Both the position numbers and the translations under genes were made by a program. Of a DNA stretch of 5,996 bases, positions 1 to 5,811 are shown in pieces. Positions within the stretch are counted from its first letter, which is position 1; every line of letters begins with the position of its first letter. The stretch is from assembly GCA_030671645.1 (NCBI GenBank), contig DAOVHV010000072.1:1-5996 (forward strand). The letters are read 5' to 3'. The DNA is from a bacterium (GTDB lineage: Bacteria > Bipolaricaulota > Bipolaricaulia > UBA7950 > UBA9294). The notes under the pieces are model-generated. The model was given only the letters and a program-made list of their open reading frames with translations. It did no database searches and was not told the origin of the DNA.

Positions 1-96
1 GAGATCGGTCCCCACTGCAAGATAGGACTGATCGAGTATTCCGAATCGCTCGAGGTTCACGAAGATTCGGTCGTTGGAAAGCAGACCAAGATCTGA
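1..96 (+). CDS. C-terminal end of a gene, possibly a sugar-phosphate nucleotidyltransferase (partial)
   Basis: Frame 1 is open from the window edge to a TGA at 94-96 and encodes 31 residues, beginning EIGPHCKIG and ending VVGKQTKI. The tail has two spaced isoleucine/valine-glycine turns (IGPHCKIG, VVGKQTKI) and an IEYSESLE stretch. This pattern resembles the left-handed beta-helix end of long-form RmlA-like glucose-1-phosphate nucleotidyltransferases, whose last turns often read IEYS followed by DSLIG and a short basic end. That family assignment is inference from a very short fragment; any hexapeptide-repeat protein could look like this. The reading frame itself is well supported, because it stops just before a hairpin placed where a transcript end would be expected. 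The catalytic domain lies outside the window. Confidence 0.5.
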   Translation, partial: EIGPHCKIGLIEYSESLEVHEDSVVGKQTKI

Positions 97-104
97 ACCC
101 TGAA

Positions 105-152
105 TGAACCAAACCCGGGCCGCCTCAGACTAACCTGTGGTGGTTTGGTTCA
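105..152 (+). terminator. Perfect 11-bp inverted repeat after the upstream gene; likely transcript end
   Basis: TGAACCAAACC at 105-115 pairs exactly with GGTTTGGTTCA at 142-152 across a 26-base loop. The loop can fold further: CCGCC at 120-124 could pair with GGTGG at 139-143 as an alternative to the inner base pairs. The repeat begins 9 bases past the TGA of the upstream gene, as a terminator would. It is not followed by a run of T, so it is not a textbook intrinsic terminator. It could instead be a 3'-end stabiliser or act with another factor. Confidence 0.5.
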
Positions 153-231
153 ATGCATCGTGGCCTTGTTGTCCGTGCACGTTGGGAAAGAGGCGTGGGG
201 CTCCGGTCAGAGCCACCGCAATCATTGCCGC

Positions 232-237
232 GGGAGG
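232..237 (+). promoter_or_regulatory. Ribosome binding site that sets the tldD start
   Basis: GGGAGG lies 5 bases before the GTG at 243. The ATG at 153, which would give a longer protein, has no such site: the bases before it are the 3' arm of the hairpin. This favours the GTG. Confidence 0.8.
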
Positions 238-242
238 CGACT

Positions 243-1619
243 GTGAAAGGGATCATCAAGCAAGCGATCGAGAATAGCTCCGCCGATTACACGGAGATTC
301 GCATCGAGCGACGTTGGCTCAATCGCGTGCTTTTTCAGAAAGAGAAGCTCGAAACACTTGAATCAGCGACCGAGTTGGGTGGCATAGTTCGGTGCTTGAA
401 GAATGGAGGATGGGGAATCTCGGTCTTCAATGACCTCGCCAACCTCTCCAAGCACGTGAAAGAGGCGGCGGCCATGGCAGAGGTTGTTGCTGCAACAACT
501 GACTCGTCCGTTCTACTGGCCGACGTTCCGGTGGTTGAAGACGAAGTTCGCGTGGAATTGGAACACGACTTTCGCGATGTGCCCCTGCAACGAAAAGTCG
601 AACTGACCCAATCGTACAACGGCATCATCTTGGGTGAGTCGGACAAGATCGTGGCCACGCAGGTTCAGTATGTTGATCGATTCTCAGAGATTACGTTCGC
701 CAATTCTGAGGGTACCTTCCTCGTGCAAGAACTTCCCGACATTACTCTCTTGCTGGGTGCGGCTGCCGGTGATGGGAAAGGTGATATTCAGCAAGGAATG
801 GAATACGGGGGCGAGGCCGGCGGCTTCGAATGGGTCGAAGGCATGGAGGATCAAGCCAAGATCGCTGCGAAACGGGCCGTAGCCATGTTGGACGCTGAAC
901 CGGTTGCCGGCGGCCAACACACCGTGGTTCTGGATCCGATGCTTGCCGGCGTGTTCATTCACGAAGCTTTCGGCCATTTCTGCGAAGCCGACTTCCTGTT
1001 TAAGAATCCCCGCCTGGCAGAGATCATGACTTTGGGGAACGAATTTGGGATGCCGGGTCTTCAAGTCGTTGACGAGGGATTCATTTCCGGTGGACGCGGG
1101 AACGTTCCGTACGATGACGAGGGCGTGCGGCGCGAGAAAACGTATCTCATCAAGGACGGGTGCCTGCATTCCCTGATTCATTCACGTGAAACTGCAGCCA
1201 AGATGGGGGCTGCGCCGACCGGGAACGCGCGAGCCGTCAGCTATGAATACGAGCCGATTGTCCGCATGACAAATACCTACATCGAGAATAGCACATCCTC
1301 GTTCGAGGACATGATCAAGAATGTGGATCATGGCATCTATGCCGTCGGCGCGTACGGGGGGCAGACCGAATTTGAGCAATTCTCCTTCTCTGCGGCCTAT
1401 GCCTACGAGATTGTGAATGGAGAAGTGGGCGGCCTGCTTCGAAACGTGGTGCTGAGCGGAAACCTGTTCGAGACGATGCGTTCGATCGATGCCATTGCCA
1501 ACAATCTCAAAGTCAGCGGCGGTGTCGGTGGCTGTGGCAAAGGAGGGCAGGCCCCGTTGCCTGTTACGACGGGAGCGCCGCACATCCGCATTCGCAATGT
1601 CACGATTGGAGGCAAGTAA
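243..1619 (+). CDS. tldD: TldD, catalytic zinc-metalloprotease subunit of TldD/E
   Basis: This encodes 458 residues, the usual size of the family. TldD is a cytoplasmic zinc peptidase that works as a heterodimer with TldE/PmbA. In known systems it cleaves unfolded peptides and trims leader peptides, for example of microcin B17, and takes part in CcdA antitoxin turnover. Visible here are an N-terminal PmbA/TldD domain (about 12-75), a middle domain (about 100-215) and a C-terminal catalytic domain (about 220-455). The HExxxH zinc motif is HEAFGH at 240-245, followed by CEAD. The expected zinc-ligand cysteine is C431 in GGCGKGGQ. Other family blocks are DDEG at 291-294, HSRETAAKMG near 313-322 and RMTNT at 341-345. 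The HEAFGH form is the subtype common outside Enterobacteria. I chose the GTG at 243 because of its ribosome site; starting at the ATG at 153 adds 30 arginine-rich residues not typical of the family. The gene overlaps tldE by one base. All catalytic residues are present. Confidence 0.96.
   Translation: MKGIIKQAIENSSADYTEIRIERRWLNRVLFQKEKLETLESATELGGIVRCLKNGGWGISVFNDLANLSKHVKEAAAMAEVVAATTDSSVLLADVPVVEDEVRVELEHDFRDVPLQRKVELTQSYNGIILGESDKIVATQVQYVDRFSEITFANSEGTFLVQELPDITLLLGAAAGDGKGDIQQGMEYGGEAGGFEWVEGMEDQAKIAAKRAVAMLDAEPVAGGQHTVVLDPMLAGVFIHEAFGHFCEADFLFKNPRLAEIMTLGNEFGMPGLQVVDEGFISGGRGNVPYDDEGVRREKTYLIKDGCLHSLIHSRETAAKMGAAPTGNARAVSYEYEPIVRMTNTYIENSTSSFEDMIKNVDHGIYAVGAYGGQTEFEQFSFSAAYAYEIVNGEVGGLLRNVVLSGNLFETMRSIDAIANNLKVSGGVGGCGKGGQAPLPVTTGAPHIRIRNVTIGGK
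1608..1612 (+). promoter_or_regulatory. Ribosome binding site of tldE inside the end of tldD
   Basis: GGAGG lies 6 bases before the ATG at 1619, within the last tldD codons. With the TAATG junction at 1617-1621, it points to translational coupling, which would keep the two subunits in balance. Confidence 0.8.
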
Positions 1620-2944
1620 TGAACGCTATTCTTGAGAAGGCTCGTCAGAAAGTCGATCACGCGGAGGTTTTCCACCTGCGGAGAAGACTGCTTCCTGTCG
1701 AGTTCGATGCGGAAGGTTTGAGCGTGATCAAGGCCAAGCACATTGAAGGCGCGGCATTGCGAGCCGTCTGCAAGGGTCGTTTGGGGTATTCTACGTCCAC
1801 CGATCTTGCGCATCCGGCCGCGATCGTGGAGGCTGCCGTGGCGACGGCAGCCTATGGCGATGAGACGGATCTGGAATTCCCGGGACATGCCATCGATCCT
1901 ATCGAAGGCATTCATCATCCAGAGACGGCCGCCTTGTCGGCCGAGCAGTTAGTGGCGCTGGGTGAGGCTATCCGGGAGCGCATTCTCGCGGATGCCAGCG
2001 ACGTAGAAGTCGGTGTATCGGTGCAGACGACGGTCGATCACGTGCACATTGCGAACACCAATGGATTGGATGCCGAGGAAACGCGTTCCTCGGTCAGTGT
2101 CAGTCTTGAAGTGACGAGGGCCAAACAGGGGGACATCTTCACGGTAGGGGATGTGTACAAGGCACGCGTAATTGGCGATCTTGCTGTTGAAGACATCACC
2201 CGGCGAGTACTACGTTTGTTGAGACTGGGAATGGACATTGCGTCTGCTCCATCTGGATCGTTGCCTGTTGTGTTTACGCCGACTGGAACACTTGCGTTGC
2301 TGCTGCCGCTGATCATTGGGCTTAGCGGGAAGTCCGTGTTGCTGGGGCTTTCCCCTCTTGACGGAAAGCTCGGTGAAGCGATTTTCGACTCACGATTCAG
2401 TTTGATCGATGACAATCGGCTGGTATCGGGTGCTGCGGCCGGATCGTTTGACGACGAGGGGGTGCCAACGCAACGAACGACACTGATCGAAGGCGGACAG
2501 TTGCGTGACTTCTACTATGACTTGCGTACGGCCAAACAAGCCGGAGTCGATTCGACTGGGAATGGATACAAGAGCGGTCTGATCGGCGGAAGCAGCTTCC
2601 GGCCGGCTCCGAGTGCATCGCTAAGTAATCTTGTCGTCGACACCGGAGATGCGACTGAAGACGATCTGGTCCGCGGCATGAAGAAGGGGCTGCTGGTCGA
2701 CGGTGTGCTTGGCTTGGGGCAGGGAAATCTGAATGCCGGCGACTTCTCCAATAACGTTGCTGCCGCGTTTTTAATCGAAGACGGCCGGATTGCGGGGCGA
2801 GTCAAGAATGTCATGCTGGCAGGCAACAGCTATGACCTCCTTCGCCATCACTTGATCGGATTGGGAGATCGAGCCGATTGGGTGTATGGGCGGATCTCCT
2901 GCCCGGCCATTGCCATTGATAAAGTCAACGTAGCCGCCAAGTAA
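1619..2944 (+). CDS. pmbA: TldE/PmbA, non-catalytic partner subunit of the TldD/E protease
   Basis: This encodes 441 residues, full length for PmbA/TldE. It pairs with TldD, and the zinc site sits in TldD. It has the same architecture as TldD: an N-terminal domain (about 10-75), a middle domain (about 115-205) and a C-terminal domain (about 212-440). Where TldD has HExxxH, this protein reads TPTGTLALLLPL (about 220-231), with no histidine pair, as expected for the inactive subunit. FDDEG at 277-281, the TGNGYKSG stretch near 313-320 and LGQGNLNAGDFSNNVAAAF near 366-384 are typical TldE blocks. The ATG overlaps the tldD stop, so the pair forms one operon. A hairpin follows 10 bases after the stop codon. 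PmbA was first named for its role in microcin B17 maturation, but nothing here suggests a microcin. Both subunits look intact, with no frameshift. Confidence 0.95.
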   Translation: MNAILEKARQKVDHAEVFHLRRRLLPVEFDAEGLSVIKAKHIEGAALRAVCKGRLGYSTSTDLAHPAAIVEAAVATAAYGDETDLEFPGHAIDPIEGIHHPETAALSAEQLVALGEAIRERILADASDVEVGVSVQTTVDHVHIANTNGLDAEETRSSVSVSLEVTRAKQGDIFTVGDVYKARVIGDLAVEDITRRVLRLLRLGMDIASAPSGSLPVVFTPTGTLALLLPLIIGLSGKSVLLGLSPLDGKLGEAIFDSRFSLIDDNRLVSGAAAGSFDDEGVPTQRTTLIEGGQLRDFYYDLRTAKQAGVDSTGNGYKSGLIGGSSFRPAPSASLSNLVVDTGDATEDDLVRGMKKGLLVDGVLGLGQGNLNAGDFSNNVAAAFLIEDGRIAGRVKNVMLAGNSYDLLRHHLIGLGDRADWVYGRISCPAIAIDKVNVAAK

Positions 2945-2954
2945 GCGCGAGCCA

Positions 2955-2986
2955 ATGGGTCGGTGTTCCGAGAAACACCGACCCAT
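2955..2986 (+). terminator. Perfect 13-bp hairpin after tldE; likely operon end
   Basis: ATGGGTCGGTGTT at 2955-2967 is the exact reverse complement of AACACCGACCCAT at 2974-2986, with a 6-base loop (CCGAGA). The stem is long, perfect and rich in GC, and starts 11 bases after the tldE stop. No T-run follows; the next bases are CTGGCGCC. It therefore looks like a terminator lacking the classic tail, or a processing or stability element between tldDE and the MFS gene. Because the structure is symmetric, it could work on both strands. Confidence 0.65.
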
Positions 2987-3015
2987 CTGGCGCCATCCTC
3001 ACACATCGGGAAGAA

Positions 3016-3020
3016 GGAGG
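3016..3020 (+). promoter_or_regulatory. Ribosome binding site that sets a TTG start for the MFS gene
   Basis: GGAGG, within AAGGAGGAG, lies 5 bases before the TTG at 3026. The other in-frame starts have no comparable site: the GTG at 2963 sits inside the hairpin, and the ATG at 3050 is preceded only by weak purines. Confidence 0.7.
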
Positions 3021-3025
3021 AGCAG

Positions 3026-4312
3026 TTGGAATCAGGGAATCGGAAGTGGATGGTCCCCTTCTTTACGATCTGGACAGGGCAGCAGCTGTCGATTATCGGG
3101 AGCCGTGCAGCACAGTTCGCCTTGGTATGGTGGCTGACTCTTGAAACGGGTTCGGCGACTGTGCTGGCGACGGCTTCGTTGGTGGCTCTAGCTCCTCAAA
3201 TCCTTCTGGGTCCCTTTGTCGGAGCCTTGATTGATCGATGGAATCGTCGCGTTGTCATGATCGTGGCTGACTCGTTCATTGCCCTGGTGGGACTCTGGCT
3301 GGCCTATTTGTTCTGGTCCGGAACGATGGAGGTGTGGCACATTTACGTTGTCATGCTGGCCCGATCTCTGGGCGGAAGCTTCCATTGGCCGGCCATGGCG
3401 GCTTCTACAACTCTGATGGTGCCCGAGAAACACTACACCCGCATCAGCGGACTCAACCAGACGATCCACGGCCTGCTCAGTTTGCTTGGCGCCCCGTTGG
3501 GAGCGCTACTGCTTTCTCTTATGCCCCTCCATGGTGTGATGATGGTTGATGTAGCTACGGCCGCATTTGCCGTCATTCCCTTGCTGTTCGTGATGGTTCC
3601 ACAGCCCAAGCAAGAGCATGTTGCTGCGATTAAGGCAAGTTCCTTTCTCAGCAATACGCGCGAAGGCTTGCGATTTGTGCTCCACTGGCCCGGCATGCTG
3701 GTGCTGCTTGCCGGCGCTTCGATCCTGAAAATCGCTCTCATGCCGGCGTTCACCTTGCTCCCTTTGCTTGTCAAGGATCACTTCGGTGGGGGCGCTCCTG
3801 AGCTCAGTTTGTTTGAAGCGTTGGCAGGGGCGGGGATGCTGGTTGGCGGACTGATTCTCAGTTCTTGGGGAGGGTTCAAGAGAAAGGTCTACACAATCTT
3901 GCTGGGCCTGATGGGAATCGGCGCCGCCTGCCTGGTACTAGGATTGACGCCTGCAAACATGTTCTGGCTGGCCTTGGTGAGTATCTTCGTTGTCGGATTG
4001 ATGATTTCAATGGCCGATGCTCCGATTGCCGCCATCATGCAAACCACGGTTCCTCCTGAGATGCAGGGACGTGTCTTTGGACTGCTGGGCAGCCTGTTCT
4101 CTCTCACCACACCGATCGGACTTGCCATTGCCGGCCCGGTTGGAGATGCCATGGGCATTCCATTCTGGTTCCGGCTGGCCGGATTGATCTGTATGGGCGT
4201 GGCGGTGGCAAGCTTCTTCATTCCCGCGTTTAGGCGGCTGGAAGAGCACAAGTTCAATGAGTCGTCGATGAAGGCGGAACCCCAACTCGAAAGCGCGCCT
4301 TCTATCGATTGA
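3026..4312 (+). CDS. MFS exporter, MefA/EntS-like (DHA3-type), substrate unknown
   Basis: From the TTG start this encodes 428 residues, typical for a 12-helix major facilitator. Hydrophobic segments lie at about 12-38, 45-66, 76-97, 103-120, 144-165, 170-191, 220-247, 263-281, 287-307, 311-333, 348-371 and 377-402. The MFS motif A is GALIDRWNRR at 66-75, in the loop between helices 2 and 3. A reduced second copy, WGGFKRK at 281-287, lies after helix 8. The opening FFTIWTGQQLSIIGSRAAQFALVWW and the late PPEMQGRVFGLLGS block (about 343-356) match the proton-driven efflux group that includes macrolide exporter MefA and enterobactin exporter EntS. The C-terminal tail after 402 is polar. A drug, siderophore or metabolite could be the cargo; the sequence does not say which. 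The gene follows the tldE hairpin by 39 bases with no clear promoter between. Its last 11 bases overlap the end of lpdA. Confidence 0.88.
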   Translation: MESGNRKWMVPFFTIWTGQQLSIIGSRAAQFALVWWLTLETGSATVLATASLVALAPQILLGPFVGALIDRWNRRVVMIVADSFIALVGLWLAYLFWSGTMEVWHIYVVMLARSLGGSFHWPAMAASTTLMVPEKHYTRISGLNQTIHGLLSLLGAPLGALLLSLMPLHGVMMVDVATAAFAVIPLLFVMVPQPKQEHVAAIKASSFLSNTREGLRFVLHWPGMLVLLAGASILKIALMPAFTLLPLLVKDHFGGGAPELSLFEALAGAGMLVGGLILSSWGGFKRKVYTILLGLMGIGAACLVLGLTPANMFWLALVSIFVVGLMISMADAPIAAIMQTTVPPEMQGRVFGLLGSLFSLTTPIGLAIAGPVGDAMGIPFWFRLAGLICMGVAVASFFIPAFRRLEEHKFNESSMKAEPQLESAPSID

Positions 4313-5684
4313 TGGTGTGGATGGCTCGTCCCAGTGCATTCTCGGCCGCTTCCTTGAGCCCTTCGGGAAGAGTCGGGTGGGGGTGGACGGCATCGGCGAT
4401 CGCCTCGAGTGTCAGGTTGCTCTGCATGGCGATGGCTGCTTCCGAAATCAAGTCTGACGCCTCGGCTCCGATAATCTGAACACCAAGGATCCGATGATCT
4501 TCTGCGTTCGCGACCACTTGGAAGAAGCCGTCTGCTTCCTGCATTCCCAGCGCCTTGCCCAGAGCGGCAAACGGGAATCGCCCCACCAGTATTTCGTTAC
4601 CGGCGACCTTGGCTGCTTGCTCAGAGAGTCCGACTGACGCGATTTCCGGATCGGTAAAGATGGCCTGAGGGATGAGATTGTAGTCGATCGCGTGTGGTTG
4701 CCCTGCCAGCGTTTCGGCCACCCGAACACCGTCCATCGAGGCCTTGTGCGCCAGCATGGGGCCGGGCACGGCGTCGCCGATGGCATAGATGTTGGAAGCT
4801 GTTGTTTGTAGCTTGTCGTCCACACGGATAAATCCCCGCTCGTCCAATTCCACGCCACAGGACTCCAAACCGAGATCACGGGTTCTTGGCCGCCGGCCCA
4901 CCGCCACCAGGATACGGTTGACAACATGCTTCTCTCCGTCTTGGATTCGAAGCACAACGTCGTTCCCATTCTGTTCGAAGGATTCGGCCGCCGTTTGGGT
5001 CAACACGGTAATTCCACTCTTGGCGAGCGCGTGCTTCAGTGTTGAAATGGTGCGGCGATCCAGATCAACGGTGGACAGGATTTCCGGAAGGAGTTCCACG
5101 ACCAGGACCTGAGAACCCAGCCGGTTATAGATGGTCGCCAGTTCCAAACCGATGACGCCGCCGCCGATGACGGCCAACCGGTTCGGGATTTCCGGCAATT
5201 CCAGTGCATCGTCTGAAGACCAGATGGCAGGATGATCGAACGGAAACGGAGGAATCTGAACGGCATCGGAGCCCGTTGCAAGCACGATGGTCTCTACAGT
5301 CAGCTCCTCGCCGCTGGATAGCGCGATCCGGCTTTTCCCGGCAAGCTTTCCGCGGGCTCGAAGAACCTCCACGCCATTCTTCTCCAGTAGGGTTTCGATG
5401 CCCCCGACCAGGGTTGAAACGACTTCCCCCTTCCATCCTCTCAATCTCTGAAGGTCGATCTGAGGAGGAGAGAACGTGAGTCCGATTTGCTCGGCTTCTG
5501 CCGCTTTGCTGAGCAGCTTGGTGGCCGAGTACAGGGCCTTGGTGGGAATGCAGCCCTGATTGAGGCACGTTCCGCCCAATATTTTTTCCTCAATCAAGGC
5601 AACTTCGAATCCCAATTGCGCTGCGCGAATTGCGCAAACATAGCCTCCCGGACCTCCGCCGATAATGCCAATGTCAGTCTTCAT
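4302..5684 (-). CDS. lpdA: Dihydrolipoamide dehydrogenase (E3 component)
   Basis: From the ATG at 5684 this encodes 460 residues, the normal E3 length without an added lipoyl domain. The cytoplasmic flavoenzyme reoxidises dihydrolipoyl groups using NAD+. It serves pyruvate and 2-oxoglutarate dehydrogenases, branched-chain 2-oxoacid dehydrogenase and the glycine cleavage system. FAD-binding glycines are GGGPGG at 9-14. The redox disulfide is C40/C45 in GGTCLNQGCIPTK. The NAD-binding motif is GGGVIG at 174-179, and E197 at the end of the next strand favours NAD over NADP. The second FAD motif is AIGDA at 301-305. The catalytic His-Glu pair is H436 and E441 in HPHPTLPEG. No E1, E2 or glycine-cleavage partner is visible. 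The frame stays open upstream to 5981, but that stretch is antisense to the transaldolase start. The ATG at 5684 begins right before the FAD fold but lacks a ribosome site; a TTG at 5726 behind AAGGA would add 14 residues. A mercuric reductase-like or other class I oxidoreductase is much less likely. Confidence 0.94.
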   Translation of the reverse strand: MKTDIGIIGGGPGGYVCAIRAAQLGFEVALIEEKILGGTCLNQGCIPTKALYSATKLLSKAAEAEQIGLTFSPPQIDLQRLRGWKGEVVSTLVGGIETLLEKNGVEVLRARGKLAGKSRIALSSGEELTVETIVLATGSDAVQIPPFPFDHPAIWSSDDALELPEIPNRLAVIGGGVIGLELATIYNRLGSQVLVVELLPEILSTVDLDRRTISTLKHALAKSGITVLTQTAAESFEQNGNDVVLRIQDGEKHVVNRILVAVGRRPRTRDLGLESCGVELDERGFIRVDDKLQTTASNIYAIGDAVPGPMLAHKASMDGVRVAETLAGQPHAIDYNLIPQAIFTDPEIASVGLSEQAAKVAGNEILVGRFPFAALGKALGMQEADGFFQVVANAEDHRILGVQIIGAEASDLISEAAIAMQSNLTLEAIADAVHPHPTLPEGLKEAAENALGRAIHTINR

Positions 5685-5689
5685 GATGA

Positions 5690-5745
5690 TCGTGCATACG
5701 GTAGCGGGGGACTCAATCGTGTGCAACCGATCCTTCTCGTGCACA
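5690..5745. repeat. Three short TCGTG(TG)CA repeats, possible operator half-sites
   Basis: TCGTGCA at 5690-5696, TCGTGTGCA at 5717-5725 and TCGTGCACA at 5737-5745 share the same core and orientation, with starts 27 and 20 bases apart. The third contains the palindrome GTGCAC. They lie just before lpdA. They could bind a regulator, but repeats this short can arise by chance. Confidence 0.3.
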
Positions 5746-5800
5746 AATGGTGCTCTTCCTGACGGGCGGATACACTGGAGTGGCGAGTTCGCGACCTGCG

Positions 5801-5807
5801 AAGGAGG
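5801..5807 (+). promoter_or_regulatory. Strong ribosome binding site of the transaldolase gene
   Basis: AAGGAGG lies 4 bases before the GTG at 5812. It fixes this non-ATG start and shows that the plus strand, not the open antisense frame, is coding here. Confidence 0.85.
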
Positions 5808-5811
5808 AATC

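Larger units (their letters stand above)
5685..5811. promoter_or_regulatory. Divergent control region between lpdA and the transaldolase gene
   Basis: These 127 bases separate two genes that run outward, so promoters for both should lie here. No strong -35/-10 pair stands out. On the plus strand TACACT at 5771-5776 is a -10-like hexamer without a good -35. On the minus strand TTGCAC (5726-5721) and TACCGT (5703-5698) are 17 bases apart but match only half of each consensus. The part nearest lpdA holds three related repeats, annotated separately. Confidence 0.5.

Noticed and set aside
199..214. Small hairpin GGCTC-CGGTCA-GAGCC upstream of tldD
   Set aside because: A 5-bp stem is too short to separate from chance, and it does not cover the ribosome site.
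153..242. 30-residue N-terminal extension of TldD from the ATG at 153
   Set aside because: The ATG abuts the hairpin, has no ribosome site and would add arginine-rich residues not typical of TldD. The GTG at 243 has GGGAGG at a good spacing and gives the family's usual length.
684..1918. Long minus-strand open frames across tldD and tldE (684-1181, 1182-1583, 1403-1918)
   Set aside because: Their products lack recognisable motifs and they lie wholly or mostly opposite strongly conserved genes. They are explained by codon bias on the coding strand.
2771..3137. Two small open frames that both start ATGGGTCGGTGTT, on opposite strands
   Set aside because: They share a start only because the hairpin is a perfect inverted repeat. 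One is antisense to tldE and the other is out of frame with the exporter gene.
5125..5568. 147-residue minus-strand frame inside lpdA
   Set aside because: It is an out-of-frame shadow of lpdA on the same strand, low in complexity and rich in arginine, serine and glycine, with no ribosome site.
5771..5776. TACACT as a -10 box for the transaldolase gene
   Set aside because: It matches only part of the consensus, and the bases 17 upstream (TGGTGC) are a poor -35, so it is not claimed as a promoter.
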